NCBI GenBank assembly: GCA_014706295.1
Contig: JACSVZ010000001.1
Span: 85,186,237-85,250,236 of the forward strand
Origin: Lycocorax pyrrhopterus obiensis
Lineage: Eukaryota; Chordata; Aves; Passeriformes; Paradisaeidae
Direction: 5' to 3'
Length of the DNA: 64,000 nt
The notes beneath the pieces are model-generated. The model saw only the letters and a program-made list of their open reading frames with translations, searched no databases and had not been told where the DNA came from. Of this stretch, positions 14,433 through 28,492 are shown in pieces (the stretch's first letter is position 1; each line of letters starts with the position of its first letter). The position numbers and the translations under genes were made by a program.

Positions 14433-15729
14433 TTAAATACAGTGTCTCAGCTGGATAATGAAAATTACTTTCTTCTACAGACATATGGAGGGATGCCCAT
14501 CTTTCCTACATTCTCACGTTGGTGGTTTATAATGAAAATTAAGCGAGCCAAACCCTCTTGCAGTGTTCCTGCACGTTCAGATAACCCTTTTAGACTCAGG
14601 TTTTACACCTTCCTTACACATTTAGACCTCTGTACGCATTCCTACAGCAGTATTCCAATTTATCAGTGTAACTTCATCTTCTAATCTTGGTCTGAAGAGC
14701 AGCTGCAAACATTCACAAGACAATGCAATTCTCTGTTGACACACAGTGTACACCAACATACCAGTAACTAATAAAAAGCATCATTAGAACCACAATATGG
14801 ACATATTCTCAACTTTAAAGTACCCTCCAATCATGGACAAAGTGATGTAAGCAGTCTGTATTAAAGCAGCACCCTCTTGCTCCACTAAGTTTGAGAGTCA
14901 AAGAAAAAATACACTAAAACCCACGGCTGTTACCTGTACCTATCAGTTGTTATAACAGGAGAGAACTATCTTTGTTACCATCTTAAAATACTAATCAATT
15001 AAAAAGTATCTAAAATATTAGTTACCTTTCTAAAGATTAATTTTCCAGCTGCCACCCACTCTTAAGACTAAATTCTTCCTCAAAACAGAACAAATCAACA
15101 ATCGCTTCAGCTCCCTAATACTGAGAAATATGCAAGACACACTAAAACTACTGAATACTTTCGCTCTACATTCCTACACTACCCTTTAAAAGCATTTTAT
15201 CATGAAATCTAGTCCAAAATAATTATTAGCTCCCACACATACACTAGCACATTATTCCTACTGAAAAGTATCTGCAAACTTAGAGCCTTGATCCTATCTT
15301 TACAAACATGCTTAATAACGAGCCTGTGAATCATATTCTAAAGATGATTCTTGATTAAAAGATGAAAAATGTCTGTATCTATCAGCCAACTAACATGACA
15401 ATTCTTGCACAAGCTGTACACTCAATCTGAATATTTAACCCACTGGCCTAATTAAACCAGGGAGAAACCAATATTCCTTTTCACTGATCATATGCTCATT
15501 TCAATGCATTCATGAATAAAATTACGAATAGTTCTTTGTTCAACATTGTCAGTATTTCCAGAGTGCATAGCTGCAAACACTTGAGGATGCGCTCCCTGTT
15601 TCAGGTTCTGACAAGAGTGAAAGCAGGTACGTACCTTAAGGGTTCCACATGAGCACTGCTGTTTAAGAATACATTAGGACAGGTGGCTGGGCAGGCTTTG
15701 ATTTTGAATGACAGCCATTGGTTTGATAT

Positions 15730-15835
15730 TGAAATCAATATTTAATATATTAGTGTATAATATTAAATTACTATATTAAATATGATAATAATTTATAATA
15801 CTACTTAAGCATCCAATATAATATTTATAGTGTGA
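15730..15835. repeat. AT-rich low-complexity tract
   Basis: This is nearly pure A/T with repeated aatatta/taatat words and inverted pairs. It looks like low-complexity intronic DNA with no coding or other recognisable signal. Confidence 0.7.
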
Positions 15836-16728
15836 ATAGTCATACATAGTGGATGGATGGAAGCACAATGAACTGCATTAGATGAAACATTTTAACTTTG
15901 ATGAAGACTAATTACTTTGAAAACTGCATAGCTTTTACACTGCTTTTATATCCTACTGAAAACATGAAGCTATTTCAAGCAGCCTGCATACGTGTGAGTT
16001 TATCCTATGATTTCACCTTAAGATGCATAGAAAAGGCACATAACATGGTTTATAGAGAGCTGAGAGATCAGTACGTGATGCCAGAGATATTAGCCCTCAG
16101 GTCTCTTCATCACCATGCACACAATGAATGTCACCACACTGTTCTCCGTCTCTGACACGAATAGTGCCCAAGCCATCTGCCTTTGCTTACTGTAAATTTT
16201 TGGTTAAAAACCCTCTCTTTCTGCTCCAAAGAACCTGTAAATGTTCTATAGCTATTACACCTCCATACAACAAAAAACAAGTTGTGCTAACAGACGTTTT
16301 TAAAACAAGGCTTGTGAGACACATGTACAAGCTGCTGTTGTACTGCCAACAGCACGTAACCAATCCTTGCAGATTGTTCTGGATACTTCCTGGATGCAGG
16401 CAAAGTACAAACAAATGCCTTACCTGGGCAGCTTGCTAGCAGTGGTACAGTAACACTACTGTAGCCCAGCCTACTGGAACAGGGAAACCATTTTGTTAAC
16501 AGCAGACACCATAGAACAAAAAATCCTCAATAAGCACAACTCTACAGCAGTTCTGGAGCAAGACAATTTGCATTTTTTCAAGGAGGTAAGCCTTTAATGT
16601 AACTAGGGTTTTCTTCAGTATCTAACCCTCCTCAATCCTGCAAGGAAATCCTAATCTCAACTTTCATTCCCCTGGCTCATATGGCATTCAGATGATATCT
16701 GTTAAAAAGTACACCCAAAGTACCTATC

Positions 16729-17122
16729 ACAGAACCACAGAATGGTTTATGTTGAAAAGGACCTTAAGGATCATCTACTTCCAACACCCCGTTATAGCAT
16801 GAATGCCACTCATGATCAGGCTGCTCAAAGCCCCATCGAATCTGGCCTTGAACACTTGAAGTGATGGGGCATCTACAACCTCTCTGGGCAACGTGTTCCA
16901 GTGCTTCACCACCCTCTCAGTAAAGAATTTCTTCCTAGTACCCAATTTAAACCTGCCCCCTGTCAGTTTAAAGCCATTTTCCCTTGTTCTGTCGTTACCT
17001 ACCCGTATAAAAAGTTCCTCTCCCTCCTTTATACAAGCTCCCCCCAGGTACTAGAAGGCTGCAGTGAGGTCTCCCTAAAGCTTTCTTGTATCCATACCGA
17101 ACAACTCCAGCTCTCTCAGCCA
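16729..17122 (-). mobile_element. CR1 LINE fragment
   Basis: Reading from the 3' end (left), it opens with atcacagaaccacagaatgg and continues through rggaccttaaggatcatcta, ctctgggcaacgtgttccag, cttcaccaccctctcagtaaag and ctctctcagcc. These are hallmarks of the CR1 3' region on the minus strand. It is 5'-truncated, as usual for LINEs, and lies in the same sense as PICALM. The 106-aa plus-strand open frame here is its antisense shadow. Confidence 0.88.
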
Positions 17123-17937
17123 ATGTCACCTTCCAGCATCCGTGACTTCCTTAATCCTGCATTACAGAGGAGCAAACGCCAGACTTCACGCACAGCATGT
17201 TTTGGCAGTAAACACTTCTAGCACACTTTCTGAATCTAAATATAAGTATCTTCTAAATATACAGAGTATCCGCACAAGTGTAATTTAGGTGTTTCTTAGA
17301 TGTTTACCTTCCACATCCCTTTATTCTAAAAGATGCACCAGGAAGCAATTTTGTAGTAGTGATGTACCATCACTGTAGAGCACAGTGAAACTGAAACCAG
17401 TGCGCATTAACACCAACCTGACCTCCTGCCACCACATCTCACTGAACAGATCTTCAAGCCAAAAAATTCTCAAGACCTTCATTATTTTGGAATTAATCAC
17501 ACACATGTAATTCACATTATTTTCTCTTTGAACAGCAGTGCTGCATCTTTAATTAAGACAGCTGAATAGACAAAACCAAAGATAAGAGAAAACCAAAGCC
17601 ATGTGATCTGAGGTTTTTCTACTTCAATACTTGTCTCATTTCAGTAGCTCAAAGGTCTTACTCTAGCAAAGTTGTTTAGAATATCTGTTATTCTCTCCCA
17701 TTTTAAAACAAGATTTTTGAAATTAGATTTCCTTCTGAACAAAATCTAACTCTGAGCAAGAATAGCACATTTTTCCTGAATGCCTTTGGGAGCTGTCAGG
17801 AAGCACGTATTTAAGTTAAAGGAGTTATGCCTCTGTATTTGCCCTCCTCCATCAGTGCTGAAACTGCCAATGAAGATGTGTGTATCTGATGCATGGTAGG
17901 ACACATTTCTTGGTAGATATCACCCTCTACAGCTTCT

Positions 17938-17990
17938 GGTTAACTATTGGAAAAAACTGGGCTGTCTGGGTAACTACTGGAAAAAACCCA
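17938..17990. repeat. 30-bp tandem duplication (two copies)
   Basis: taactattggaaaaaac at 17941 recurs as taactactggaaaaaac at 17971, a period of 30 bases with one difference in that word. Confidence 0.6.
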
Positions 17991-19069
17991 CCAAAACCTA
18001 AACTTGTAATTGTGTAGAAATATGTTTCCTTTTGGCAAGAGTCCACGCTAGTATGTTGTACAAAACAGCTGTACTGTCAAGAGAGTCTAATGGTGCAACA
18101 GCATCTACTACAGGTCCTTTTGCCCCTACAGTATACTGGTTAAAAACCAACACATTTAATTGCTTTTCATGTACTTACACAGATTTGCAGAATTAACCTG
18201 ATAAAGAGAAAAAGCCTGGGAAATTTTTGCACCTAAGACCGAAGAAGTTTAAGCCATATTCTAAAACGGTTTGATTATTACATCATGTTCTTCCAGTATT
18301 ATAGAGATGCAAAAATTACTAATTTGGGTTCATTTTAATATAGTAAGTATCAAAAGTCCAATATACAAAATTAATGCAAATGGTGCTTTTCTGGCACAGT
18401 AAAAATAGAAGGAAGTCCAAATTATTTAGATTTTTTAAGTTAGTACTATTTATTACAAAACAGTGCAAATGCTTTTCCTGTAAATAGCACAATGCCCACC
18501 TATTGGAGAAAACCTCCTCAGATGACAGCTTCAACCCAGATTTTTACTATGAATAAGCTTTACACATATCATACTACAAATCCAGCTGTGCAGTATTTCC
18601 TATTTTGCATGGATAATCTGTTTATCTTACTTTTCTGTAGATCTCTCAGGAAATACATACAGCAGTGTCCTGTCAGATGATCACTTACTCTTGTAGCTGA
18701 CTAAACAGAGCTTAACAGATCTCAGTGCAGCTGTGATTTAAAGGCTTATAAACAATGACCTAAGTAGTCCAACAAAAGTGGAAAAACCTGAAAAGAGGGG
18801 AAAATAAGACAAAGACAATAGAATCAACTAGTACGTTACAAACGAAACACTGATTTCATGAAGGAGCTTTGCTGAGGAATACTTTTTTCTCCTATTTTCT
18901 ATAAAAGAAATTGGTCAACCTCAAAATGGTAACCCTCAAGATTATAAACTAAAAACACTTGCCCAAAGGCTGCTGCAAAAATTTCCTTACCAAATCTCAG
19001 TTAACAGACCAAGGGGGAAAGCAGTTTAGACTACGTGCCTATTATACCATATAATGAATTTTCTTAAAG

Positions 19070-19100
19070 AAAAAAAAAAAAAAAAAACCCAAAAAAAAAC
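19070..19100. repeat. Interrupted poly-A tract
   Basis: Two A-runs separated by CCC. No recognisable retrotransposed body precedes it on either side. Confidence 0.75.
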
Positions 19101-22100
19101 AAACTCCTGACAAAGTACCTGAATTATTTGAATGATCAAAGCAGCAAATCCTCAAACTTCAAATATTCATAATTCGGTGAAAATCAAACACCATCCTTCT
19201 CCTACAAAGTGACTGGCAGAAAATCACACAAATCAGCACAGGTTTACACAGTCAGGTACTTGAGCTGGTATCTCAGAGATCAAATAGGCTAAATTTTGTA
19301 CTTCCTGGTGTTATATGAAAGAGTCTGAAGACACAGTTCTGCACAATGTGTCTGAGATTTATCTTTCTCTATAATGAAAAACAAAAAAAAATATTCTGCA
19401 CATCAGACATTTTTATATGACTTCTGTCTACTCCTAAGTGAGGCTAATCTTCATTTTTTCCATCAGGAATAGGAGAAAGCAGCGTAACTAAAACCATGAA
19501 ACTGCTCCTTCCATGTCAACTTATTTGGTGACATGCAAAATTCTAGTCATTTTGGTTAAAAAAGTGTCACTACTTTATAAACTACCATTTCTTAAGCAAC
19601 AAGGGAAGTTCATGATACGTGAATTTAGAGCACTTCTTGAAGCCATTTTATGCAAGCTCCACCAATTCCATACAATCTATTTCACTTTTTGCACTTAAAA
19701 GTAAGTGAACTCATCAAAGGAGATCTGTTACTGACAGCCACTTTCATACCTTTTCTTTTGACCAAAACAGGATCAGATTTTGACATGAACTGCTAGAAAA
19801 GTGGATAAAGCAGAGCACAAGAGCTTAAAAAAAAAACCAGCAAAAAACCTCTCTTCCCATAAAAACAGAGGTATCACCACAAAACTGTTTCAACTGACAC
19901 TCATGTACTGCGAGTGTGCAGCTCTTCCATGAAGGGAGGCAGTCAAGCAAAAGTACAGCTAAATTCTTCCATTCTATTAATAGAAATGTTGGAAATGTCT
20001 GCCTAATTTAGCTTTTACTTCCTTTTTCAATTTAGACTAACATGTCCCTTGAGATATTTGGAGCTCTCTGACCAAACAAAACTCACCCTGGCTCATCCTA
20101 AGTACATCTTCAATGCACAACATTGAAGGACACAACAAAACCATCCCTTACAGACCATGTCAAAGACGCTCAGAGTAAAAATTTTAAAATATACTGTGAC
20201 AGAGGTTAGGATGGTGCAGGAACAATCTTCATTTAACATGCAGAGTAAAAAGGAAGCTGAATTTTTCCAGGACCATATATTAAGCTTTACCCATTTTCAG
20301 TAGATAAAGCAGAGGACCTTACAAAGAGGAACACACCCTCTTTACAGCAACGCTGTTACGGCTGAGTTTCATAAACCCCAATCCGTTCTTTCTCTCATTC
20401 CTCAGTTTTGTAGACTGTTCCTGAGCTCGTCATTAGGCACCATGGGGTCATCAAGTTTCATAAAGTGTCAGAGCCAACATGGGAGTTTCAAACTCTTAAG
20501 TCTGAAACTGGATGGGTACGGGAAATTGTATACAAAAAGAACTCCTCGGTATCCACAGTTTTCAGTTGGGAATTTCTCTATTTACCATGAACAAAGACAT
20601 GTCCCTATCACAAACAGCCTCTAAGATAAACTAAAGCCAAGAGAAGAAGTAAATAACATCTGCCTTTCAGTTTTCAGTAAAAGGAAAGAGACCTTCAGCC
20701 AGATTCTATCTTTAAAATTAAACTGTTTCATAAGAAAAGCTCAAAAAAGACAAAAATAGTTATTCCATTTGCTTCAAAGTAAGGTTTGTTCATTGGATAA
20801 AACCTCAGAGCTAAAAGGAACATGGAGCTATAATAAAACTGGGTGTTAAGACATCTTGTGTCAGCCCTAGCATATACCAAGAGACTGACCACATTCCTGT
20901 CTACAGACTCCTCATTAACAGTTTAAAATAAGGACAAAAGCATCTCCTCCAACGCACTGTACTTTACTTACAGATCATTAAATATGAAAAAAGTCTCCTC
21001 ATAAACTGTGTAAACAAAAAGCAAAAAACCCCAGCAAAACAAGAGAGATAATCAGCCACTAGAAATGCATGAGCTTCAAATTCATAACAATGAAATTCCA
21101 AGCATCAGAAGTTAAACTAACTGTGCTGTTCCCTAGTATTTAAGAACTAGCACAAAAACGTCTTTGGATTTCCATCTGCTTACACACCAAATTCAGCAGT
21201 GAAACAAACTTCATATATTCCAGATTTTTAATGCAAAGCAACCTGCTTGGAAATTGACTTAATTTATGTTACACTTGATAGGCTTAAATGATGGCAAAGA
21301 ATTTCAGCTGAACAGGTCAGGAAAAGAGTATGGGCTAGCTCCTTATTAACTATCAAGAACCTAGAAATAAAAGTCTGTATCCAGACAACCATTCTTCCTC
21401 AAAGCCCAACAAACAGTGTGCTAGTCCCTGCATGTCAAACAGCTTACAGCTAAGAGTTGTGGATCCTGAGCTTTTCCATTCAACCGCTAATCAAATCTGA
21501 CAACTTACTACGCATTACATATCATTATTAGAAATAACTACAGTCTGCAAATGCAGAGGTGTTCCTATTTGGTTTCTATTTATTTCTTTCTTCTATTCCC
21601 ATTATTAAAATCCACTTCACATGTATTTTTGATACTCTAAATTTTATTCTGCAGTGCTATACTGTAGCACTCATGACTGAAATGCAAGCACTCTAGGGAG
21701 AAATAATTCCTAACAAATTTAAGACAGGTTATTAATATATAACAGAAAAACTGATTTAAAGGATCAATCCAAATTCAGTTGACTAAAAACCAGCTGATCA
21801 GAGCACGCTATATCAATGAAAGCTAAGGGACATGGACATCCAGAGAATTAATTCAAAATTTACTACCTAAGGATTCCAATATATTTCTAAACAGTAAAGA
21901 AACTTCTCAAGAGAAAAAAAGAACACAAGGGTATTATTCAAAAAGACATTTTTCTTTTTTATCTGCAACTAGGTTTTGAACTAGTTGTGGTTCACAATGA
22001 ATAAAAAGTAATTGCAAGTAAAACACCTGAATTTCAGCCCTAAAACTCACAAACTGACATAACCACTTATGTAAATATTAAACTTAAGTGCCCCATGTAA

Positions 22101-25100
22101 GACAGAAGAACGAAGGCACTTCACAAGTAAGCAAGATTCAATTAAGCCAGCTTTATACCAACCCAGAAATGAAGAATTACTTTGTGAACTACAAATGTAT
22201 GAGGCTGCAATACATAATCAAGTAAGTATTCCTAACAAACTGGTTTTTAAATGAAAATTATTTTTAATCTCTCCATAACAGCATACATGCTGAATTATGA
22301 TCACCAATGGCTTCTGGCAAATAGAAAAGAGGACAGAATTAAACCTGATCAAATAACACCACTATTCCCTGTATGGAGACTTAACCATTACAACAGTTCA
22401 AACAAGATTTTACACTTCACATAAAAAATAAGGTCAGATCCAGAATAAAGAGTTGTTGATCAGAAAAAATCATCAACTTTGAAATAGGTTGCAATGACGG
22501 CTGAAACTATTATGGTAATACTGGGCAGAGAGAGAAGGAAAAGTGATAAATCAAATTCAAGTGTGACTCCATTTCCAATTAAATATTGACCCATTTGTCA
22601 GCAAGAGTGGAGATATCAGCCAAATAAACCAAGTGCAACTGCAAGCAAATGTAGGTGAAACAGTGATGCAACTTGTGAACATACAAGAAGAAGTGGGGAA
22701 GAGAGGGACATGCTACATAACAAAACTAAACCCAAGACAAAAAGCACACTGGACAGCAAAAGACAGGTATAGAAACACTTCCATGTCACTCTACAGTTCA
22801 GTATACACCCCAGAAAAACCCAAACACCACCAACAGCAAAGCAAGTTACAAGCAGCCCTTAAGAGCACCAAGGAACATGAAGACACCCACTTCCACCTTT
22901 TGACAGCCAAGGCATTCAACCTTCTCCTCTGGCAGACAGACTAACAAATCACAGACAACCAGAGCTGCTCTGAGTGGATTTACTGCCAGATTGAAGATTT
23001 TTTTTTTTTAATTAAAAATAAGTATTTAAGACACATTTACTTTTGCTATAGTTTTGTAACCTGAGTTTAATTTAAAATTTGTATGCTGCCCTCTCTGGGC
23101 CTGAAATCTAGTTTACTATGGTAACTTTAGAAACTTATGCTGCGCAGATGAACACCAGAGGGTTGGTTTTGTTGCGTTCATTTTTCTTTTTTTTGAACAA
23201 AAGTAATTAAGGAATAAAATGAACCTCATTATCACCTTTTTATAAATGGATTAAAAAATACTCTTTTTTACAAGTTATTAAGATGGAAAATTTGTTTATA
23301 TACTAATTATTTAACTAGGAAACAGTGTTATTACAGATTCACAATTTGTGCTTTACATTTTACTAAATTAACTATTCAAAAAAACAAAAAAGGTTACAAA
23401 CAAGACAGACACTTTGTTGATGGCATAACACACACCCAGCAACTGGAATAGCTGAGCTACTGCAAGCACCATATTTAGAGTAAATACGTGAAATACCAGA
23501 GCAGTTCCAATCCATGCAAACATCTCACTTCCCACATCATCAAAAGAATCACTCCTGCTAGAATGGCACCGCTGCTGGAGCATACAAATGTTGTGACTGA
23601 AGGACTGCTTGCTTGAGAGGAAGCAATAAAAGACAGCAAGTGAAGATTTCAAAAGTGTCTTTTCAGGAGAAAATGAAAAAGGAGCTGATGTGGAGAACTT
23701 CTCTGTAAATTAACATAGGTATGAATGAAAGCACATAGGAGAGCTCAGAACTAGTATAATCCCCACTTTGTGAGGTTTTCTTATTTAATTTAGACTACTT
23801 ATGTCACAACCTGCATAAAAGTCTCAGGATTTCACTTTATGCCACCACTGTTCATTTCAGTAAATTCCCTTATGCTTCATTCTGTGAACTAACATGCCCA
23901 AGTCAAATTTTGGTGTAGATCTTATCAATTTACACCCTCTCTTTTGAGGTAAAACTTGTAAAAGCCTAATTTACCCTTGTATAATATTGCAAATGATCCA
24001 GATAAGCATTACTTTGATAAAGCTCCTTTAGCAAAATAGCACAGAAGATGTTTAGTCACAATCAGAAAATCCAGCATATTTCCTAAATCTGTAAGAAACA
24101 CTTAACTTCATTAAGTTATTCTCACACAGTTAAATACAGCTTAGTTCCCTAATTTCTAAAATCCCAATACCCGATTTGTCACATATTACTCATAACTTGG
24201 ATTTACTGTTAGTAGACTTAAGACCACCACACCTTAGCACTGAATTTACTAACCTTATTTTTAGGTTTAGAAACTACCAGCCAATTGATAAAGCTCTAAT
24301 ACAAGCTAGGGGTGAAATACCAAATAGAACACTACTTCTTCAAGTTTTGAAGGATACAGTTACTTTGAACTTACTAAGAGTTCAAAACCTGCCCACTCAC
24401 GATCATATTCACAATGGGGAAAACAGCTAGAAGAGCAAGGAAAACATCAAACCCAACAATTTTATAGCAACAAAAGCTTCTTTCCACTTGACCGCGTTCT
24501 TTTTTTTGTTAGTTACTTGTTGGTTACTCCTAAGTGGCTGCAGATATAATCAGTAATAAAATCTCTCTCATACCCAAGTCTTTGCAAGATAACATTAAGA
24601 CCAAAATTACAACTGCTCCCAGAGTTAAGATTTTGACCAGCAGAAAGTCTAAAGGGTTAAATTCACATACTCATGAACACGAAGCAAAGTTTGCAGCAGA
24701 AGAGTTTGCTAAAATACTCAAAAGTAAGAACACATACTTGAGATTATTGCTTTAAACTTGTATTACAAACTATTTGAAAATAGTAAATAACTGCCCCAGC
24801 AGAGGGCTTCAAGACTTTATAAACAGGTCATTTACAATTCTTCTATCATGCTTGAGAAACAGCTACTTCACAGTTTACAGAAAAGTGCACATATACTAGC
24901 AGTAGTAAAGCAACGTGCTATTTTTCAAGCATTAATTCATGTGTGAGATGTTTAGGGTGAAAATACCTTAATGGTACAGAGAAATTTGAATTTAAGAAAG
25001 CTGTTCAAAAAATTAAGTTTTCAAATGCAAAAGGTGTCTCTGCTTCAGAAATAATGTTGCATTTGCCAGGGGGAGCAAGACATCAGTAACATTTTATAAG

Positions 25101-26808
25101 TGAACTTTCCCAGAATTCTACCATCATCAATAGATCATGTACTTTACATAAGGCAACATACGCAAAAACCAGGAAGCTTTAAATTCCACATTGGATAAGT
25201 CATCTCTCGTATTATTATGCAAACTACCATTACTTTGTAAGCCAAGTCATTAGGGACAACTTAAAAGTCTCACATCTACAAATCAAAAACTGATTTTAGG
25301 ATTAGGAACTGAAGACTGAAATAGATCACAGGCTGAACTGCAAAAGAATGCTTCTGCCAAGCATCACTTTTAGAAGATGCAAGAGATGACAGCACCATTT
25401 AAAAAAAAAAAATCATTAAAAAACAAATATGTCAGCTAGAGCTATAGCCCAAAGTTACATGACACCTGAATAATCCCAGCTAATGGGAAACAATGGTGGT
25501 ATGAAGATCCACAGGAAGCTGATTGCAGGTGTCCTACAGCTTCTCCTCCTTAGCTCCTGCCTCTTACTTCATCTGAAGTAGAATACTGCTTCAGGCTAAG
25601 TAAAATAAAACAACAGCTGCACAACTACATGGCTATTCTTTCTGCAAATGAGCAGCTGTGGTAGAAAATTGTCCCTCTGGCAGCCAGGAGGAGTATGATA
25701 GCTCTCATACTCTACTAAAAGACACGAACAAATATTCCAAAGGAATTCTAGTAAAAAGTAAGAAAGTTGGCTGAAGAAAGAAATTATGAAGGAATCACAG
25801 AAAAACTCAGAGAAAAATGAATACTTCAAAAGAAAGTTGTAATAATGCAATTATCTGTATTTGAAATAATTACAGTTACAAAGAACATTTCTAAGCAAAA
25901 ACAACAATGGATTGCCTCCAGAAATTTAAGTCAATTATAGAATGGGAAGCAAAGCCGCAAGAAACTTCAGGTGATTCTGCCACACCCGGAGACAAAATAT
26001 GAGTTTGTTGAAGCACTACAACACCATAAAAGGAACATGGATAATCTGTTTCTACTGGAGAACACAGAAGTATCCACAGGACTAGGAGTTAATTCACTTC
26101 ATCACCCAGTTACACTTCAGCATGTAAAGGCAAGTGAACACTTAAAATGCTGGTTTTCCCAGATTTCCTACAAGTCTCTTGGGTGATACAGGGAAAAGCA
26201 ATGATCCTTGTCCCTCAGTTCTACAAGTTACCCTCTTTGTACCATCTCATTTTGAAATAGAAGCTGTCCCCAGCACAGACATTAAGCAAGTCTTTAGCTG
26301 GACTTTTCTCTGTCCTAGTAGTAGCCTCTAGACAAAAACAAAGCAGCTGACACTGGGGACTTAGGAATTAAGTTCCCAACAAGCTCCTTCAAGTTTACTT
26401 TCACTTACACAGCTTCTCATAGACATCTACCCAACACAGGGCAAGGTTCTGGTTTACTGTCTTCCTTAAAAATACACGTTTTCTTTCACAATAAGAAATC
26501 AAGGAAATTACACTGTGGCTTAACTATAGAGGTATTTCCTGTTAAGAATGGATAATTACAGCATCGCAACTTCCTTCCAAGTCATCCGTCCACATTCTCA
26601 TTTAAAGAGTGCTACTCCATTAGCTACAAGCAGATAGGGTTACTATGCCACGCTCATTCAAGTGGCCAACTCTAAATGTGTATCACAACAAAGCTGTTTT
26701 AAGTACACTCCACAACATGCACATGTACACAAACATTTTTATGCTACTGAGCTGTCACTGCTACAGCAGTTTCACTGAACCAATCCAGTGAAATCTACTT
26801 GGCATTAA

Positions 26809-26858
26809 CTTCAGGTATTCTTAATATTAATGTATCTTCAGGTATTCCTAATATTATT
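26809..26858. repeat. 28-bp tandem duplication
   Basis: cttcaggtattcttaatatta is followed about 28 bases later by cttcaggtattcctaatatt. It is a small intronic duplication. Confidence 0.55.
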
Positions 26859-28246
26859 TATCCACCATAAACAAGCACATCTCCACCTCAGAATCATGTA
26901 AAGAAGGAGTGAAATCCGGCAACAAGTTTCCCAGCACCATTTATATTAAAACAACTTAAAGCATCACTATCCAGCACTCAACATGGAGACAAAAAGCTAA
27001 CTAGAAAGAAAGGGTCATATCAATCTCAGTGTGCAAGTTGAACCCACAAACCAGTTTACAGCTTCCACTGCTCAGATAGTGTAAAAACCGGGAGAAAGTC
27101 CTAGTGAAACTAGGTTTTCCATAAAAGAGATTCATGAACTACGCTTTGAGGGTTCCAAGGCTATTAAACCTGTCTGATTTCTGTAAAACAAGTAATCCAT
27201 CATAACAAAAGCAGCATTTAGATTACCAAACAGAATCCTGAACACAGCTCTAAGGCTGGACCTTCAAAACAGAAGAAAAAACCAGTACCATGGATTCAAA
27301 TACACAGCCTCAAGATGATGCTACTACCTATCATAAGCCGTGTCCACTTGTAAATTAGAAGTCTTTCTCCCTCAAGCCAAACAACTAAACTTTGTAATGG
27401 GAGAGAAAGAGCATTCTTCGAAGTAGATTATATTTTAATCATCATGGGCTAAGAAAAGAATGCCTTTTTACCTTCCTTGATCAAGATAACCATCAGTGAG
27501 GGAAATACACAGGTAACCCTAGGATGGAGAGCACTTCAGTTTTGACACTCCAGACACAGTCAAGAGCAAGATAAGTAAGGACAGGAAAAACAGTGTTCAC
27601 GAGTATCTATGTCAGATTTCCCTCCATTTTTATGAGTTAACATGAGGTTGAGCTAGTTAAATCTGTTCAAGACAGCTCAAGCTTTAATGAAGAAAGAATT
27701 TCAGTAACAGGACAGTCAGAAATCTTGAGATCCGTACAAGAAATACAGAGACCACATTAACAAAAATGTATGTCATGGTCACAGAACATGCTACAAAACT
27801 AAGACTTCACTACAGGACAGTGCAGGGAAACTCAACTTACCCACTCACCCAGGACACAACCTATAGCAAAGTAAGTTTTAACTGTATTATCATAATAAAC
27901 AATAATCAGAAAAATATTAAGGCAGCATGCTGCATATGAAGACTGGTATATTAATTGTCATTCACAATGAGATGTCAGCTCATAGGACTTACCTAGTTAA
28001 ACTGTTTGTTGTAAAAGGAAGATATGTATAAATAGTTCAGAAGTGGGCCTTGAGTCACAGCTTGTGTAAAAAATATTTATTTTAAAGCATACAACCATGC
28101 AGGGTACGAACAAAGAAAATGTTCAAAATACAAGACCATGTGTCATTTCCTGATGCCAGGAACAGAGACTTCTAGCAAACATACTAGGGTAGCATACAAA
28201 ACATCAAGCCACAATGTATTTTAACCATTAAAAAGAAGGACTAATT

Positions 28247-28262
28247 AAAAAAAAAAAAAAAA
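28247..28262. repeat. Poly-A run
   Basis: Sixteen A in a row in intron 1. No linked retrogene is seen. Confidence 0.75.
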
Positions 28263-28476
28263 GAGTTTGCTTTGCTCTGATAAAAGAATTCTTAGAGAGA
28301 GGCAGAAGCTAAAACTCCTGACACTCTAGAGAAGAAAAAGGAAACACAGCAATGGTATTCTCATCCAGCAGCTACCAGACAGCTTTCTAGGGAAGTCCAG
28401 GCACCCTTCTGCAGCAGCACCCTGGAGGTCTCCATTAGGTTGTCTCCCAGCAGCCCTGTTCAGAACATCACCCTTT

Positions 28477-28492
28477 TACACACACACACACC
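28477..28492. repeat. (CA)n microsatellite
   Basis: A short CA repeat, a few units long, in intron 1. Confidence 0.7.
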